64,000 bases of DNA from Ramlibacter sp. Leaf400 (GTDB lineage: Bacteria; Pseudomonadota; Gammaproteobacteria; Burkholderiales; Burkholderiaceae_C), in assembly GCF_001424545.1 (NCBI RefSeq), contig NZ_LMQL01000010.1, positions 508,599-572,598 of the forward strand, given 5' to 3'. The position numbers and the translations under genes were made by a program. This document shows positions 1 through 8,900 of this stretch, piece by piece. The notes under the pieces were generated by a model. That model worked only from the letters and a program-made list of their open reading frames with translations, had not been told where the DNA came from and searched no databases. Within the stretch, counting starts at the first letter, position 1; each line of letters starts with the position of its first letter.

Positions 1-479
1 CCGATGGTGCCGTTCTCGCCCAGCAGGCCTTCCTTGTTCTGCACGAAGGCCTCGGGCTGGCCGAGCGTGGGCATGTCCAGGTAGCCCAGGATGCCGCGCA
101 GGTGCTGCTGCGCGATCGCGGTGCCGATGGCGCCGACGGAGATGCCGATGATCCCGGCCGGCTTGCCGGCGAAGGCGCTCTGGCCATAGGGCCGCGAGGC
201 GTGGTCGATGGCGTTCTTCAGCACGCCGGGGATGGACCGGTTGTATTCGGGCGTCACGAACAGCACGCCCTGCGCGCCGCTGATCTCGCTCTTGAGCCGC
301 CGCACCGGCTCGGCCTGCTGCTTGTCGTCGTCCTGGTTGTAGAGCGGCAGGTCGTGGATGGCGCAGTTGTGGAAGCTGAAGTCGGACGGTCCCATCTTGG
401 CCAGCGCGTGAGCGAGCTTCTGGTTGAAGGAGTCCTTGCGCAGGCTCCCGACGATGACGGCGATCTGGTAGGTGTTCAT
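1..479 (-). CDS. NADPH-dependent FMN reductase (3' end outside window)
   Basis: The reading frame starts at an ATG (477-479) and runs off the left edge, so only the N-terminal 159 residues are present. The start MNTYQIAVIVGSLRKDS has the flavodoxin-like phosphate-binding loop (GSLRKDSFN). The stretch FVTPEYNRSIPGVLKNAID is the hallmark of the NADPH-dependent FMN reductase family that includes ChrR/YieF quinone and chromate reductases. Members are soluble cytosolic flavoproteins that transfer two electrons from NAD(P)H to quinones, metals or azo compounds. The physiological substrate cannot be read from sequence. The C-terminus is missing only because the window ends. It is transcribed away from the neighbouring flavoprotein gene's 3' end, separated by a REP-like repeat pair. 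Confidence 0.9.
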   Translation of the reverse strand, partial: MNTYQIAVIVGSLRKDSFNQKLAHALAKMGPSDFSFHNCAIHDLPLYNQDDDKQQAEPVRRLKSEISGAQGVLFVTPEYNRSIPGVLKNAIDHASRPYGQSAFAGKPAGIIGISVGAIGTAIAQQHLRGILGYLDMPTLGQPEAFVQNKEGLLGENGTI

Positions 480-587
480 GAGGTTCGGTACCGGAGAAAA
501 AGACATTCTGGGGAGCCGGACCGGCGCTGCGCGGCGGGGGAAACCTCTGGAGACCGATGTCGCAGAAATGGTGGTGGAGCGCTTTTT

Positions 588-675
588 CGTCGTCCTCGCG
601 CAGGCGGGGACCCAGGGCTTCCGGCAGCCCGCGAAGGCGGGCGCACTGGATTCCCGCCTCCGCGGGAATGACGAC
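588..675. repeat. Convergent REP-like palindrome pair
   Basis: Two short GC-rich elements face each other: CGTCGTCCTCGCGCAGGCGGGGACCCAG on the left and CTGGATTCCCGCCTCCGCGGGAATGACG on the right, the right being a diverged inverted copy of the left. This is the look of REP/BIME elements scattered between genes in Comamonadaceae genomes. The right element ends directly against the stop codon of the flavoprotein gene (676-678). Confidence 0.7.
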
Positions 676-1791
676 TTATCCCAATATCCCCACCACGTCT
701 TCCGCCAGCGCCAGCGAACTGGTCAGCCCCGGTGACTCGATGCCGAACAGGTTGACCAGCCCGGGCACGCCGTGCAGCGCGGGGCCGTCGATGCGGAAGT
801 CGGGCGCCTTCTCGTGCTCGCCGTGGATCTTGGGCCGCACGCCGCTGTAGCTGGGCTGCAGGCTGTCGTCGGGCAGGCCCGGCCAGTAGCGCCGCACCTC
901 GGCATAGAAGCCGTCGGCCCGCCGCGGGTCGACCCGCCAGTCGATCTCCTCGGGCGTGCGGATGTCCAGCCACTCGATGTCGGGACCGAACTTGGCCTGG
1001 CCGCCCAGGTCCAGCGTGAGGTGCGTGCCCAGGTGCGCGTCGGCGGGCGCGGGGTAGATCAGCCGGCTGAACGGCGCCCGGCCCGACAGCGCGTAGTAGT
1101 TGCCCTTGGCGAACCACTCGCGCGGCACGAAGCGCGCATCCAGCCCCTCGAAGCGGCGCGCCAGTGCGCAGGCGTGCAGCGAGGCCGAGTTCACCAGCAG
1201 CGACGTGGCCAGCTCGGTGCCGTCGGCCAGCCGCAGCACGTGCAGGCCGCCCTCCCCCGCGGCCAGCCGCACCGAAGCCACGGCGGAGCGGAAGGCCACC
1301 ATGCCGCCCTCGCGCTCCAGGTCGCCCTGCAGCGCGAGCATGAAGCCGTGGCTGTCGACGATGCCGGTGCTGGGCGAATGCAGCGCGGCGATGCAGCGCA
1401 GGGCCGGCTCCATCGCGCAGGCCTCCTCGCCTTCCAGCCACTCGACCGGCACGCCGTTGGCCGCGGCCCGCTGCTGCAGGACGCGCAGCGCCCGCACCTC
1501 GTCCTCGCTGTTGGCCACGGTGAACTTGCCGCAGCGCCGGTGGCCCACGCCGTGGCTGGCGCACAGCGCGTACAGCATCTCCTTGCCTCGTACGCACAGG
1601 CGGGCCTTGATCGAGCCCGGCGCGTAGTACAGGCCCGCATGGATGACCTCGCTGTTGCGCGAACTCACGCCCTGGCCGATGCCGCCTTCGGCTTCCAGCA
1701 CCAGGGTCTCGTGCCCGGCCCGGGCCAGGGCGCGCGCCACCGCGAGCCCGACGACGCCGGCGCCGACCACGACCGCTTCGACCTGATCCAT
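676..1791 (-). CDS. FAD-dependent oxidoreductase, L-2-hydroxyglutarate oxidase-like
   Basis: This 371-residue protein opens with the dinucleotide-binding fold motif [17 protein letters not shown] (Rossmann GxGxxG) followed by the acidic ribose-binding residue in VLEAE, typical of DAO-family flavoproteins. The segment [16 protein letters not shown] is characteristic of the L-2-hydroxyglutarate dehydrogenase/LhgO branch, and the C-terminus ([19 protein letters not shown]) closes the FAD site. The family oxidises 2-hydroxy acids, passing electrons to oxygen or quinone. The precise substrate here is inferred from family only. The ATG at 1791 is preceded by a purine-rich GGGGGCAGG. The gene stands alone; the upstream SCO gene is 83 bp away on the same strand. 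Confidence 0.85.
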   Translation of the reverse strand: MDQVEAVVVGAGVVGLAVARALARAGHETLVLEAEGGIGQGVSSRNSEVIHAGLYYAPGSIKARLCVRGKEMLYALCASHGVGHRRCGKFTVANSEDEVRALRVLQQRAAANGVPVEWLEGEEACAMEPALRCIAALHSPSTGIVDSHGFMLALQGDLEREGGMVAFRSAVASVRLAAGEGGLHVLRLADGTELATSLLVNSASLHACALARRFEGLDARFVPREWFAKGNYYALSGRAPFSRLIYPAPADAHLGTHLTLDLGGQAKFGPDIEWLDIRTPEEIDWRVDPRRADGFYAEVRRYWPGLPDDSLQPSYSGVRPKIHGEHEKAPDFRIDGPALHGVPGLVNLFGIESPGLTSSLALAEDVVGILG

Positions 1792-1874
1792 CCTGCCCCC
1801 CTGCGCACGCTCGCGCGACCGGCGGGCAAATTAACACAAGCTCGTGCGTTCGTGGGGCCGTTCGTGGGACCGCA

Positions 1875-2594
1875 TTACGCCTGCGGCGGGACCGGCCACG
1901 TGCGCCCGCGGGCGCGCGTCACCGGGTCCACCGCCATGAGCGCTTCCAGGATGAGGTGGGGCTCGGTCAGCAGCGGCGTCATGCACCAGCGGTCCAGCGC
2001 GTCGTTGCCCACGCGCACGGCGCCGATGTGCTGGCCGAGGTCGGCGTCGGTGGCCGGGTCGGGGTCGTAGAAGCCCAGGGCGAACCGCAGGCGCTCCACG
2101 TCCGGCTTGGCACCGGTCAGGAACGTCCAGCCCGGGCCCACACGGTTCAGCTCGCGGTAGGCCTTCAGGTCCGCGGGTCGGTCGTGCTCCGGCAGCAGCG
2201 TGATCGAGTAGATGAACACGTCGCGGCCGACGCGGTCGCCCAGCGCCTCCTGCACCGCGCGCAGGTTCTGCGTCATCGGCGGGCAGCGCTCGCTGCACTG
2301 GGCGTACATCATGTTCACGAAGACGACGCGGCCGCGCACCAGGTCGGAATAGAAGTGGACCGGGCGGCCCTCGTGCGTGACCAGGGGAACGTCAGGGAGG
2401 CGGCCGGGCCTGCCTCGCTGGGGGTTGGCTGCCGCCACCGGGGCCGGCGCGGAGGCTTTGCCGAAGCGCCAGGCCAGTCCGGCACTGGCGGTCGCGGCGA
2501 GCGCGCCGCCCAGGACGGCCAGGCTGCCGCGGCGGCCGCCGCCCCGCGCGGGCGGTTCCGGCCGGTCTTCAGGAGTTTCAGATGCGGATGTCAT
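1875..2594 (-). CDS. SCO1/SenC-family copper chaperone / thiol protein
   Basis: This 239-residue protein has an N-terminal membrane anchor (about residues 23-43) followed by a thioredoxin-like domain. It carries the SCO copper-binding pair C100-SER-C104 followed by PPM, and a later His in LGQHIGAVRV that is a plausible third copper ligand. SCO proteins deliver copper to oxidases or keep their cysteines reduced on the periplasmic side. The gene begins 15 bp after the multicopper oxidase stop codon, with a GAGGA ribosome site 6-8 bp before the ATG. The two genes therefore form an operon, and copper loading of that oxidase is the most economical role. A cbb3 oxidase is encoded 27 kb away, so a role there cannot be excluded. 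Confidence 0.88.
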   Translation of the reverse strand: MTSASETPEDRPEPPARGGGRRGSLAVLGGALAATASAGLAWRFGKASAPAPVAAANPQRGRPGRLPDVPLVTHEGRPVHFYSDLVRGRVVFVNMMYAQCSERCPPMTQNLRAVQEALGDRVGRDVFIYSITLLPEHDRPADLKAYRELNRVGPGWTFLTGAKPDVERLRFALGFYDPDPATDADLGQHIGAVRVGNDALDRWCMTPLLTEPHLILEALMAVDPVTRARGRTWPVPPQA

Positions 2595-2609
2595 GGCGGT
2601 CCTCGACGG

Positions 2610-4325
2610 TCAGGCCACGATGTCCCAGCGGCCCATCATGGCGTGGTCCTCGTGGATGGTGTTGTGGCAGTGCATGACGTACTTGCCGGTGAAGTCGCGA
2701 AAGCGCAGGAACACCCGCACGCTTTCGTTGGGCCCGATCGTGTAGACGTCCTTGCGGCCGCGCTCGTGCTCCGGCGGCTCGCGCCCGTTGCGCTGGAGGA
2801 TGCGGCCTTCCTCGAAGTGGATGTGGATCGGGTGGGCCCAGCCGCCGCTCGGGTTGACCAGGTTCCAGATCTCCGCGGTGCCCACTTTGGGCGTGGCGAT
2901 CGGCCGGTTGTTGAACTCGCGGTCGTTGATGGTCCAGCCCCCGCCCGAGCGGTTGAACTGGAAGTTGCGCGTGGTCACCACCTCGGACAGGGTGATGGGC
3001 GGCTGCTCGCGCAGCCGACCGGGCACCTGGCTCTCGTCCGCTGCCGCGAGCGGCTTGTCGACGATGAACTTGAGCAGCGGGTCCGGCGTGGACAGGAAGT
3101 CGTTCTCCGGCTTGCGGCCATCCAGGTGCTTGAGCCGGTTGGTCAGGATGAGCTCCGAGCCCACCGGGAACCTGGAGAAGTCCACCACGATGTCGGCGCG
3201 CTCGGCGTTGCCCAGCCTCACGTTGCTGCGCAAGAGGGGCGCCACGAGCAGGTTTCCGTCGTTGGCGATCTGCGCGAAGCTCTGGACCCGGTTCTGCCAG
3301 CGAAGCTGGAAGTCCCACACGCGCGACGTCCCCGCGGCCAGCATGCGGAAGCGGTACTTGCGGGGCTCCACGTGGAAGAACGGCTGGATCTTGCCGTTGA
3401 CCAGGAACTTGTCGCCGATGAAGCCGTCGCCATTGAACTGGTCGAACATCAGGTTGCCGCCGCTGTCGAACTGCTTGTCCCCGAACATCAGCGGCACGTC
3501 GTAGGCCCCGCTGGGCAGCCGCAGCGCGCTCGGATTGCCATCGTGCTCGTTGCCCGAGTCGATCTCGTCGAAGGCCAGGAAGAACCCGGCCATGCCCCGG
3601 TAGACGTTGGGCGCGGTGAAGTCGAGGCGGTGGTCGTGGTACCAGAGGGTGCCCAGCGCCTCGCGCGGGTCGCCGATGCCGCCGAAGGCCTCCACGCCGG
3701 CGTACACCATGGGGTAGTGGTGGTCCTTGAACCTGCCGGGGCGGGTGAGGGTCGGCCCGCAGGCGGTCTCGCTGAACCAGTCGACCGGGAAGCCGTCGCT
3801 CTCGGAGGGTGTGTGCAGGTTGTGCAGGTGCACCGAGATGTCGGGCGATCCGAAGCCCTGCAGTGCATTGGGCAGCTGGTTGCGGAACCGCACCAGGATC
3901 GGCTGGCCGTAGCGGGCGTGGAAGAGCGGGCCGGGCACGCGGCCGTCGTAGCCCCACACCTCCTGCGTCGGCAGCTCCGGATGGAAGCGGTGCGAGCCCA
4001 CCTTGACGTCCACGCGGTACATCAGCTGCGGCGGGAAGCGCGACCACGCCTGGTGGTCGGCCCGGCCGCACTCGTCCGCGCCGGCGATGCCGGTCGCGTC
4101 GGTGCTGACCGAGGACTCCGGCCGGATCGGCTGCTGGACCGGCAGCTCTTGGGCCCACGGCGTCGTGGGCGGGCTGGGCGGGCGGAGCGGGACCAGCGTC
4201 TGGGCGCTTCCCCGCGCCACGAAAGCGCCGGCGGCCGAGGCACCGGCCGTCTTGAGCAGCAACCGCCGCGTGGGGCTCCGCGGCGAGCCGGCGGGGCTTG
4301 GATGGAGATCCTGTCGATTGCTCAT
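2610..4325 (-). CDS. Tat-exported multicopper oxidase (CotA/bilirubin-oxidase-like)
   Basis: This is a 571-residue laccase-type enzyme with three cupredoxin domains. A twin-arginine signal (SPTRRLLLKTAGASAAG, Arg at 20-21) predicts folded export to the periplasm. All four copper motifs are visible: HLHNLH near 165, WYHDH near 226, HPIHIH near 494, and HCHNTIHEDH near 549, which supplies the type 1 His-Cys-His and trinuclear ligands. I chose the ATG at 4325 rather than the in-frame one at 4340 because CCTCC/GGAGG (4331-4335) sits correctly before it. Enzymes of this clade oxidise phenols, bilirubin, or Mn(II)/Fe(II) with O2. The neighbouring SCO gene and the heme peroxidase downstream of the divergent regulator suggest metal or phenolic oxidation. 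The substrate is inference. Confidence 0.92.
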   Translation of the reverse strand: MSNRQDLHPSPAGSPRSPTRRLLLKTAGASAAGAFVARGSAQTLVPLRPPSPPTTPWAQELPVQQPIRPESSVSTDATGIAGADECGRADHQAWSRFPPQLMYRVDVKVGSHRFHPELPTQEVWGYDGRVPGPLFHARYGQPILVRFRNQLPNALQGFGSPDISVHLHNLHTPSESDGFPVDWFSETACGPTLTRPGRFKDHHYPMVYAGVEAFGGIGDPREALGTLWYHDHRLDFTAPNVYRGMAGFFLAFDEIDSGNEHDGNPSALRLPSGAYDVPLMFGDKQFDSGGNLMFDQFNGDGFIGDKFLVNGKIQPFFHVEPRKYRFRMLAAGTSRVWDFQLRWQNRVQSFAQIANDGNLLVAPLLRSNVRLGNAERADIVVDFSRFPVGSELILTNRLKHLDGRKPENDFLSTPDPLLKFIVDKPLAAADESQVPGRLREQPPITLSEVVTTRNFQFNRSGGGWTINDREFNNRPIATPKVGTAEIWNLVNPSGGWAHPIHIHFEEGRILQRNGREPPEHERGRKDVYTIGPNESVRVFLRFRDFTGKYVMHCHNTIHEDHAMMGRWDIVA

Positions 4326-4684
4326 GCGACCCTCCGGCAAGGGATCCGGCGGGCGGCGCCGGCCGGGGAAGCCCGGCTCTCGCGACGCGTCGCGGTTGAT
4401 GCAAATCTAGATGGCGGCTTGCCCCTGTGCCGGGGGGCCGATCGCAAGATCTGGGGAGGGAGTCAGGTAGCGGTCAGTGCGTGGCCTCGCGCGCGGCGAG
4501 CCGCTCTTCGGGTGACGGCTGCGCGGCCGGCCGCCACCCATCCATCGCGCTGCGAGTCGCGACGCGGCCCTGCGCCTTTTTCCCACCCCGTTCTAGGCGG
4601 GGCACTCACCAGGGTGGGGCACGCCCCGCGCTTGCATCCGGCAACGAAAGACCAGACTGGGTGCAAAAAAAATAAGGAGGCCGC
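4326..4684. other. Intergenic region between multicopper oxidase and response regulator
   Basis: There are 359 bp without a convincing gene. It must hold the minus-strand promoter of the multicopper oxidase operon. A T8 run on the minus strand lies directly after the regulator stop codon (about 4667-4675), but I see no clear GC stem before it. A CCCCG/CGGGG inverted repeat lies near 4590-4606. No conserved promoter elements are recognisable. Confidence 0.5.
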
Positions 4685-5494
4685 TCAGAGCAGGCCCCAC
4701 GAGTTCGCGCAGCTGACGGCCTGCGCGCGCGAGCGCACGTGGAGCTTGTGGTACATGTTCTTCACGTGGGAATTGACGGTGGTGGAGCTGATGGCCAGGC
4801 GATCGCCGATCTGGCTGCTCGTCAGGCCGCTGGCGATCATGCGCAGCACCTCGTGCTCGCGCAGCGACAGCTTGATGCGCACCACCTCGCCGGCCGGTCC
4901 CGCCACCTTCGCCGTGGCCACGCCGGCGGCCGCGGCGCCCGGGCCACGCTTGAGCAGGAGCCGGCGCGAGAGCGCGGGCGTGATCGCCGCGCCGCCGTTG
5001 GCCACCTGCAGCACCGCCTGCACGAAGCTGACGAACCACGAGTTCTTCACCACGAAGCCGGCGGCGCCCAGCTCGAAAGCGCGCACGGCGTCGTCATCCG
5101 TTTCCGACCTGGACAGCGCCACCACCTCGGCGCTCGCGTTCAGGCTGCGGGCGTGCGTGATCAGCTCGAAGCCGGCGCCGTCGGACAGCGCGACGTCCAC
5201 CAGCAGCACGTCGAAGCGGATGTCGCGCACCATGCGGCGGCCATCGCGCAGGGTGCCGGCCTGGCCGGCCACGACAGTCCGGGTGTCCCCCATCAGCTCC
5301 TGGGCGATGACGCCGCGCACGTGCGCATCGCTGTCGACGATGTGCACCCGCAGCGGCGCGCCGGGCTGGCCGCTCATGCTCTCGGGCCAGATGCAGGGGG
5401 AGTTCTTGAAGGTCGAGAATCCGCTGGACTGGGTGCGGATCGGAGCGATCGGCATTGCGCCAGTCGCCAAGCATTCGTTTACTTCCATCGCCAT
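4685..5494 (-). CDS. LuxR/NarL-type response regulator (orphan)
   Basis: This 269-residue protein has a receiver domain (about 48-170) with the phosphoacceptor Asp in LLVDVALSDG and the conserved Lys in GFVVKNSW. A C-terminal LuxR-type helix-turn-helix (about 200-262) follows, with the family signature LSLREHEVLRMIASGLTSSQIG and the recognition helix SSTTVNSHVKNM. About 47 residues precede the receiver, so the true start may be internal. The ATG at 5488 is better spaced from the GAGAGGGA ribosome site than that at 5494. No kinase gene is adjacent. It sits divergently from the peroxidase gene and upstream of the multicopper oxidase, so it is a candidate regulator of both. Confidence 0.85.
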   Translation of the reverse strand: MAMEVNECLATGAMPIAPIRTQSSGFSTFKNSPCIWPESMSGQPGAPLRVHIVDSDAHVRGVIAQELMGDTRTVVAGQAGTLRDGRRMVRDIRFDVLLVDVALSDGAGFELITHARSLNASAEVVALSRSETDDDAVRAFELGAAGFVVKNSWFVSFVQAVLQVANGGAAITPALSRRLLLKRGPGAAAAGVATAKVAGPAGEVVRIKLSLREHEVLRMIASGLTSSQIGDRLAISSTTVNSHVKNMYHKLHVRSRAQAVSCANSWGLL

Positions 5495-5985
5495 TCCCTC
5501 TCGTTTACTGCTCTCTCAGGAACCGAAGGTAAGTTCATGGCTGTAGCACTGTCTGTACGCCAACGAACATTCGTAGGGAACGAGCCACGGCCGGGCAGAG
5601 CACCGTGTGCCGAATCGAATCATTACGTCTCACGCAGCTCGTGACGCACAACTTCTCCAGCGAAACGCAGCGACCCGCGAGGTTCGTTGAATGACACCGC
5701 AAAGTCCTTCCTAGCGCGACCATACAGCTATCGAAAACGGAGCGTGCCGGATCGGCCACGCATAGCTTCGATCGGTGCTTGCAACACCCTTTGGAAAACA
5801 TCCCGAGCATGGTCAGGCTCCGGTCAGATTGAGCGCGCGGTCGCATCGCGAGGCATGCGTCCTCCCAAGAAACGATGGACGAAAAGTGAGGATTGATGGT
5901 GGAGGGGGTCGGCTTCCACCATGTGGTCGTCCGTCCACTTGCGGACGAAACCGTCAAACCTCACCACACCCCCGGAGGAACCGCC
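5495..5985. promoter_or_regulatory. Divergent regulatory region between response regulator and heme peroxidase
   Basis: There are 490 bp with no supportable gene and visibly lower GC than its flanks. Elements seen are a short palindrome ACGAACATTCGT (5563-5574) near the regulator, two leader hairpins before the peroxidase (listed separately), and a GGAGGA ribosome site at 5974-5979. The length fits a shared divergent promoter region with transcription-factor sites. I could not assign -10/-35 elements with confidence. Confidence 0.5.
5896..5947 (+). promoter_or_regulatory. Two consecutive hairpins in the peroxidase 5' leader
   Basis: ATGGTGGA (5896-5903) pairs perfectly with TCCACCAT (5915-5922), and CGTCCG (5928-5933) pairs with CGGACG (5942-5947). 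Both lie just upstream of the GGAGGA ribosome site (5974-5979) of the very large peroxidase gene. They could stabilise the long mRNA or control translation. Function is inference. Confidence 0.4.
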
Positions 5986-8900
5986 ATGGCGACGCAGTAC
6001 GACTTCTTCGTGACGCTCGAAGACCTGATGTTCATCCTCAACCAGGTCAAGATCGCCGAGGCCACCACGAACCCGGACGGCACCGTCAACGGCGACGCCT
6101 TGCGCGACGCCGTGAACCCGCTGGCGCCTTTCGGCATCCGCACGGTGGATGGCACCTGGAACAGCCTGCTGCCGGGGCAGCAGTTGTACGGGTCGGCCGA
6201 CACCATCATGCCCAGGCTGACCACCGGCACGCTGCTGCCGATGTACACGACGCCGGCGATCCCGGGCACGACCATCTACATGGATGCGGAGCCGCGCATC
6301 ATCAGCAACCTGATCGTCGACCAGACGGCCACCAATCCGGCCGCGGTGATCGCCGCGGACGACCGGGCCGGAGAGTCCACCTTCCCCGGGCTGGAGACGG
6401 TGCAGGTCTCCGAGAACGGCACGCTGTTCATCCCGAACCAGTCTCCCGACATCGGCCTGTCGCCTCCGTTCAACGGCATCATGACCCTGTTCGGCCAGTT
6501 CTTCGACCACGGGCTGGACCTGCTCACGAAGGGCGGCGGCACGGTGTTCGTCCCGCTGCAGGAGGATGATCCTCTTTACGTCGCGGGCAGCCAGACCAAC
6601 TTCATGGTCCTGACGCGGGCCACCACCGGCGACGTGGGCGTGGACGGCATCGCCGGCACGGCGGACGACGGGCACATCAACACGACCACCCCGTTCGTCG
6701 ACCAGAACCAGACCTACACCTCCCATCCCTCGCACCAGGTGTTCCTGCGCGAATACACGACCGACGCCTCGGGCCAGACGGTGGCCACGGGCAACCTGCT
6801 GGAAGGGCAGTACGGCGCCGCCAACTGGACCGAGGTGAAGGCGCAGGCCGCCGAGTTGCTGGGCGTGCAGCTGACCGACGCCGACGTGTTCGACGTGCCG
6901 CTGCTGGCCACCGACCGCTACGGCGAATTCATCCGCGGCGAGAACGGCTACGTGCAGTTCGTCACCGCCGGCGGCCTGGTGGAGGCCGATCCCACTGCCA
7001 ACGGCGGCCTCGGCTCCCTCGTGCCCGAGGACGCCTTCCGCACCAGCCACGCCTTCCTGGACGACATCGCGCACGACGCCGCGCCCAGCATCTTCGACGC
7101 CGACGGCAACCCGCTCACCACCGGCGACCGGACGGTGCAGACGGCCGACAACGACGACGTCATCGGCGACGACGGCGACCCGCTGACCTACGACGACGAC
7201 CTCCTGGGCCGGCACTTCGTCACCGGCGACGGGCGCGGCAACGAGAACATCGGCCTGACGGCGATCCACTCGGTCTTCCATGCGGAACACAACCGCCTGG
7301 TGGACCAGTACAAGGAGACGCTGATCGCCGACGCCATCGCCAAGCAGGACGTGACCTTCCTGAACGAATGGCTCACGACCGGCCTGGCCACGACCGAACG
7401 CACGGCCGCGCAATGGGCGGCCCTCGGCGCCGAAGTGGCAGCCACGGCCACATGGGACGGCGAGCGCCTGTTCCAGGCCGGCCGCTTCGTCACCGAGATG
7501 GAGTACCAGCACATGGTGTTCGAGGAGTTCGCCCGCGCGGTGGCGCCCACCATCGACCCCTTCATCTTCCAGAACTCGGCCGACATCGACCCGGCCATCG
7601 TCGAGGAGTTCGCCAACGTCGTGTACCGCTTCGGCCACTCGATGCTGACGGAGACGGTCGCGCGCACCGACGGCGACACCATGACCGACTACGACATCGG
7701 GCTGATCCAGGCTTTCCTGAACCCGGTGGAGTTCAACGTCGCCGGCGGCGTGAGCACCGCCATCGCCGACATCATGCTGGGCATGTCCACCCAGGTGGGC
7801 AACGAGATCGACGAGTTCGTCACCGAGGCGCTGCGCAACAACCTGCTGGGCCTGCCGCTGGACCTGGCGACGATCAACATGACGCGGGCCCGCGAGACCG
7901 CGATGCCCACCTTCAACGAGGCGCGCGAGCAGTTCTACGAGATGACGGGCGACAGCCAGTACACGCCCTACACGAGCTGGGTGGACCTGGCCCCGCACCT
8001 GAAGAACCCAGCGTCCGTCGTCAACTTCATCGCGGCGTACGGCACGCACGCCACCATCACCGCGGCCACGACGCTGGAGGAAAAGCGTGACGCCGCCAAC
8101 ATGCTGGTCTTCGGCCGCGCCGACCTGGACAACGACGGCAACACGACGGATCCCGGCGAGACCGCGGCCCCGACGGATCGGCTCGCGTTCCTGAGCGGCA
8201 CCGGCACCTATGCCACCGAGGCCGGCGGCGTCGACAACATCGACTTCTGGATCGGCGGCCTGGCCGAGGCGAAGCTGGAGTTCGGCGGGATGCTTGGCCC
8301 GACCTTCAACTTCGTGTTCGAGCAGCAGCTGGAGGACCTGCAGAACGGCGACCGGTTCTACTACCTGAGCCGCACGCAGGGCCTGAACCTGCTGAACGAA
8401 CTGGAAGCCAACACCTTCTCGAAGATGGTGATGCGCAACAGCGACCTGGGTGAAGACGGCACCACGGCGCACCTGCCCAGCCTGCTGTTCACCACGCCCA
8501 GCTACGTGCTGGAGATGGACCAGGCCAACCAGCGTACCGGCCTCCTCGGCCCCGACGGCCTGACGATGAACGGCGACCCGACACGCGGAGACGACATCCT
8601 CGACCTGCTCAGCCCGCTGGTCCAGCGCGCCAATGCGGCGGCCGGCTACGACGCCCGCCTGGACAAGGACGGCGACGGCACGATGGAGTACGACGGCCTC
8701 CTGAGCTTCAACTACGACGGCGGCGACCACGTGGTCCTGGGCGGCACGAACCAGAACGACATCCTGCTCGGCGGCCGCGGCATGGACACCGTCTGGGGCG
8801 ACGCCGGCAACGACTACATCGACGCGGGCGACGAGTCGGACCAGGTGCACGGCGGCGACGGCGACGACATCATCGTCGACCACGGCACGGTGGCCGGCGG

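Noticed and set aside
5893..5985. An upstream ATG for the heme peroxidase
   Set aside because: The extra 31 residues span the leader hairpins and the GGAGGA site; the ATG at 5986 is clearly better placed.
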